A DNA stretch of 8,924 bases. Origin: Phycisphaerae bacterium. GTDB lineage: Bacteria > Planctomycetota > Phycisphaerae > UBA1845. Positions 7,401 to 8,924 of this stretch are shown here, piece by piece (within the stretch, counting starts at the first letter, position 1; each line of letters begins with the position of its first letter). A program made the position numbers and the translations under genes. The notes beneath the pieces were generated by a model. The model was not told the DNA's origin. It did no database searches and was given only the letters and a program-made list of their open reading frames with translations. Location of the stretch: NCBI GenBank assembly GCA_028277545.1, contig JANQGB010001049.1, positions 1 to 8,924 of the forward strand, given 5' to 3'.

Positions 7401-8924
7401 TGGCAGGTTTCCTGACGGTGACGGCGGGCGCGGCGAGTTTGCCCTGCCCACGCCCGGGGCGGCCAATGCGGGCAGCAGTGCGGCGCTGATTCTAAACGAG
7501 TACAACGGAGTGCGCCCCGACAGGTGGCTGGACTGCGATGGCCAGTGGTGCAGCGAGAAGACTGACACGTTCTTCGGACGTGTGCAGGGCAACGGGCTGG
7601 ACTGGTTCGAATTGGTTGTGATCCAGGACCATCTCGACCTGCGGGGCTGGCAACTCGAGTGGGAGGAGCTGGGCGGGGATCTGAATGCCGGGACGCTGAC
7701 CCTGTCGGACGACCCGCTCTGGAGCGATCTGCTGGCGGGGACCATCATCACCTTCACTGAGTCAGACTCCAGTCACGGCGGATTGGACACCGATACGAGC
7801 TTCGACCCGGCCAGCGGAGACTGGTGGATCAACATCAACACTCTGGTGGGCGATGCGGATGTTGGCGATCCGGAAGTGCCCCAGGAACAATACGTCACCA
7901 CGGTGACGTCGTCCGGGTCGGGGCCGGGGCATTTCTCGGTCAGTCACGACGACTGGCAATTGCGGATCAAGGACGCGGGTGGCACGTGGATCTTCGGCCC
8001 AGCCGGGGAGGTCGTTTCCGGGGAGGGGGTTAATAGCCGAGAGGTATTCAAGCTCGAAGAAACACCCACGGTGTTCATCGATCCGCAGGCTTCAGATTAC
8101 AACGATGGGACTTCCAGCACCTTCGGCGCGCCCAACGTCTACGCCGACGGCACTTCGGTCCAGGACTTCAGTACCTTGCGTTTCGCGCCCTGTACCGACG
8201 CGGCGGACTGCGACGACGGGAATCCCTGTACGCTGGACACCTGTGACGCGGCGAACGCCTGCCAGCATGCCAATGTGCCCGACGGAACGTCCTGCGACAG
8301 TGCTTTGTTCTGCCAGGAGAACCAGACCTGCACGGGCGGCTTGTGCGGCGGTGGGGCCGCGCTGGACTGTGGGGACGGGCTGGATTGCACCACCGACCTC
8401 TGCAACGACTATCTCGACGACTGTGTGCACAACATCAATCCGGGCACCTGTCTCATCGAGGGCGAGTGCTACAACGTTAGTGATCTGCATCCGGCCAATG
8501 ATTGCGAGGAGTGCAACTCGGCCGAGAGTCAGACTGCCTGGTCGCCGCGGCCAGCGGGGTCTGCATGCGGTGATCCGGCGGACGATGATTGCACCGACCC
8601 GGACACCTGCGACGGAGCAGGTGCCTGCCAGGTCAACGACGAGCTTGATGGGACTTCCTGCGAAGACGGCATGTTCTGCACGGATCTGGACGCCTGTCAG
8701 AGTGGCGTCTGTGTGGCCGGTGGCAGCGATCCCTGTACCGAGGTCTGCGAGCAGTGCGACGATGAGGCGGACACCTGCCAGTGGTGCATCTTCGATATGG
8801 ACGGCAGCGGCGCCATCGCCTCCGGCGACTTCAACTGGTTCGCGTTCTGCTACGGCAGTTGCTACGAAGCGGAAGATCCCTGTGCGGTGAACAACTTCGA
8901 CGGTGACGTCGAGGGCTGCGTGGC
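4483..8924 (+). CDS. Giant secreted CotH kinase-like / lamin-tail-domain protein (3' end cut)
   Basis: An open frame of at least 1480 codons runs off the right edge with no stop. The ATG follows GGGGGGAG-type purines (4466-4473) at about 9 nt. A Sec signal peptide (MKRR, then a hydrophobic core at 7-19) has a likely cut after A22-G23-A24. Domains in order: lamin-tail domain (26-177), Ig-like segment with an Asp/Gly-rich DDGAHGDG loop (about 185-290), CotH kinase-like domain (about 293-680), two lamin-tail domains (696-850 and 858-996), a fourth lamin-tail-like domain (1001-1226), a 30-cysteine region (1237-1435), and a dockerin/EF-hand-like start (1438 onward). CotH proteins are atypical protein kinases, known from Bacillus spore coats. 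The expected motifs are present, so extracytoplasmic phosphorylation of a surface protein is plausible. The C-terminal part suggests calcium-dependent or disulfide-stabilised surface display. It lies 801 nt after the operon and probably has its own promoter. Confidence 0.88.
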   Translation, partial: MKRRTSTLATILGLCFALCDRAGADVVISEIMYHPASEVSSEEFLELFNTGASAVDLAGWCVSGIDFCFGAGASIGDGEYLVLAEDAAQFQATYGFPPDGVYSGKLSNAGELLELLDASTTVVDQVAYGDEGDWPVTPDGLGPSLERIDPTLDGDTPRNWRASVNAAGHTAGAVNSVDAVGLPPWISEVQYPIEPSPGDPVTVTATIEDASTVGLTYVVDFDAEVALTMFDDGAHGDGASGDGVYGVTIPGQPAATLVRFRIETSGATGVMQHPRDDDTVNYVGTMVADPSLVTALPVFHWFIDPADYQAALDHASTNDVEPAVLYHDSVLYDNIQIRVRGQTSRTWPKKQWKFRFPVGHDFFHPDLVPVAVDQLNMQSNYSDKSYCREILSYETFRAAGSPSSLAFHVRLQQNGEFYGLYTYLEAMDADYLARNGLDKDGAWYKAFDDCRYRTLEDLPDRYEKERRVHEDYLDLFTFLDGLNNLSGQARTDFLFDNLDIPGMVNYLAATNIIHNNDHIKKNYFFYRDSDGTQRWVMHPWDMDLTMGRNFGGGGGVLGDVIWADNDDIGRPNVSPSHPLFGDADHQKWDNLWNRLIHRLYEIPAFHDMYHRRLRSLMDELLFDGRFEDRIDELAAPLAAEVDADRAKWGWYGQDQTLEQAIDLIKNDYLPRRRHHLFVNHRVPGEIPPAQSPAPQVIINELMYAPAGVADAEFVELYNPSVDESVDLSGWRLEGVGLTFPNGTVLLPEDYLVVVRHDVTFRATYGSGIYVAAEYGGRLNNAGEGLVLLDSQRRSVDVVRYDDQAPWPTSPDGTGPSLELIDQAGDNGRVANWEASVPDGGTPGAPNSVQGTVPAIPALYLNEVSPSNVSMIADEQGDFDPWLELYNASASTIDLSGMLLSDDYGLPAQWAVPDGTQLAAGAWLVVWMDGEPSEGPLHTSFALNPLTGSVALYLPDETLVDYLNYDALAADVSYGRFPDGDGGRGEFALPTPGAANAGSSAALILNEYNGVRPDRWLDCDGQWCSEKTDTFFGRVQGNGLDWFELVVIQDHLDLRGWQLEWEELGGDLNAGTLTLSDDPLWSDLLAGTIITFTESDSSHGGLDTDTSFDPASGDWWININTLVGDADVGDPEVPQEQYVTTVTSSGSGPGHFSVSHDDWQLRIKDAGGTWIFGPAGEVVSGEGVNSREVFKLEETPTVFIDPQASDYNDGTSSTFGAPNVYADGTSVQDFSTLRFAPCTDAADCDDGNPCTLDTCDAANACQHANVPDGTSCDSALFCQENQTCTGGLCGGGAALDCGDGLDCTTDLCNDYLDDCVHNINPGTCLIEGECYNVSDLHPANDCEECNSAESQTAWSPRPAGSACGDPADDDCTDPDTCDGAGACQVNDELDGTSCEDGMFCTDLDACQSGVCVAGGSDPCTEVCEQCDDEADTCQWCIFDMDGSGAIASGDFNWFAFCYGSCYEAEDPCAVNNFDGDVEGCV
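4558..5013 (+). repeat. Lamin-tail domain copy 1 (residues 26-177)
   Basis: The domain opens with VISEIMYHPAS and EEFLELFNTG and ends with a Gly/Ala-rich PGAPNS-like tail (GAVNS), as usual for bacterial lamin-tail (LTD) domains. These are Ig-fold modules of secreted proteins. It shares long stretches with copy 2: SNAGELLELLD against NNAGEGLVLLD, and PDGLGPSLERID against PDGTGPSLELID. Confidence 0.8.
5359..6522 (+). other. CotH kinase-like domain (residues about 293-680)
   Basis: Family motifs in order are IRVRGQTSR (337-345) with the basic PKKQWKF (348-354), LNMQSNYSDKSYCREILSYE (375-394), FYGLYTYLE (417-425), NNDHIKKNY (515-523) and HPWDMDLTMG (538-547). K349/K350, E425, N522, D541 and D543 are candidate nucleotide- and metal-binding residues by family analogy. 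An unusual five-glycine run (551-555) follows the WDMD motif. All blocks are intact, so the domain looks catalytically competent. Confidence 0.85.
6568..7032 (+). repeat. Lamin-tail domain copy 2 (residues 696-850)
   Basis: Begins VIINELMYAPAG, followed by EFVELYNPS and DLSGWRLEG, and ends GGTPGAPNS. It is closely similar to copy 1 along its whole length, including F-x-A-T-Y-G and the D-x-V-x-Y-x-D-x-x-x-W-P pattern. This suggests duplication on either side of the CotH domain. Confidence 0.8.
7054..7470 (+). repeat. Lamin-tail domain copy 3 (residues 858-996)
   Basis: Starts LYLNEVSPSN, then DFDPWLELYNAS, IDLSGMLLSDD and a terminal PTPGAANA, all typical lamin-tail landmarks. It is more diverged from copies 1 and 2 than they are from each other. 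Confidence 0.75.
7483..8160 (+). other. Lamin-tail-like domain copy 4, extended (residues 1001-1226)
   Basis: Begins ALILNEYNGV and has GNGLDWFELVVIQDHLDLRGW, so the opening strands and the DLRGW turn match lamin-tail domains. It is longer than the other copies, with extra Asp/Ser/Gly- and Trp-rich segments (SGDWWININ, DDWQLRIKDAGGTWIF). It ends with STFGAPNVY, resembling the usual GAPN tail. It may be a separate subfamily specific to such giant surface proteins. Confidence 0.55.
8191..8787 (+). repeat. Cys-rich CTxDxC-type repeats (residues 1237-1435)
   Basis: Thirty cysteines occur in 199 residues, in degenerate repeats of the form C-x-D-x-x-PCT-x-DTCD-x-x-x-x-C followed by P/D-x-D-G-T-S-C. 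Examples are NPCTLDTCDAANAC and DDCTDPDTCDGAGAC, with DGTSC recurring at 8281-8295 and 8647-8661. They resemble the slime-mould CTDC repeats, which also occur in planctomycetes and myxobacteria. Disulfide-locked rods outside the cytoplasm are the likely structure. Confidence 0.75.
8788..8924 (+). other. Start of a dockerin/EF-hand-like module, cut by the window end
   Basis: FDMDGSGAIASGDF (1437-1450) fits a 12-residue calcium loop with D1438, D1440, S1442 and D1449 at positions 1, 3, 5 and 12. A second loop appears to begin at NNFDGD (1470-1475). Planctomycete secreted proteins often end in such dockerin-like repeats with an interposed F-x-x-F-x-x-C-Y segment, as in NWFAFCYG here. The rest lies outside the window. 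Confidence 0.65.

Noticed and set aside
7979..8890. 303-codon plus-strand frame in another phase at the right end
   Set aside because: It is a shadow of the Cys-rich part of the giant protein; its Ser/Thr/Arg/Pro-rich translation is typical of a shifted frame.

Overview
The window is GC-rich DNA, probably from a planctomycete or a similar large-genome, low-coding-density environmental bacterium. The taxonomic hint comes mainly from the last gene: a giant secreted CotH-type protein with lamin-tail domains, slime-mould-like Cys-rich repeats and a dockerin/EF-hand-like end, an architecture typical of Planctomycetota. No rRNA, tRNA, CRISPR array or insertion sequence was found. All real genes lie on the + strand.

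Layout: (1) 1-995 carries no convincing gene but is dense in inverted repeats. It ends with a plausible sigma70-type promoter at 858-886. (2) 996-3681 is a tight three-gene operon: a VTC-domain (polyphosphate-polymerase-fold) protein, a DUF4956 membrane protein starting 1 nt after the first stop, and an HlyD-like membrane-anchored adaptor starting 18 nt after the second. (3) 3682-4482 is an 801-nt gap with GC-rich hairpins just after the operon, an extended -10 promoter candidate near 4046-4074, and a long leader containing a perfect 10-bp stem hairpin. (4) 4483 to the right edge is one open frame of at least 1480 codons, cut by the window end: Sec signal peptide, lamin-tail domain, Ig-like segment, CotH kinase-like domain, three more lamin-tail or lamin-tail-like domains, a 30-cysteine region, and the start of a dockerin-like module.

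How they may work together: VTC-domain, DUF4956 and CotH genes are familiar neighbours in bacterial genomes. The first two would act at the inner membrane and cytosol, and the CotH protein outside it. The HlyD-like adaptor, a periplasm-spanning type of protein, could physically connect the two compartments. This suggests an envelope or surface-structure system using phosphate transfer (polyphosphate synthesis plus extracytoplasmic protein phosphorylation). The joint function is an inference; the sequence shows only domains, signals and gene order.
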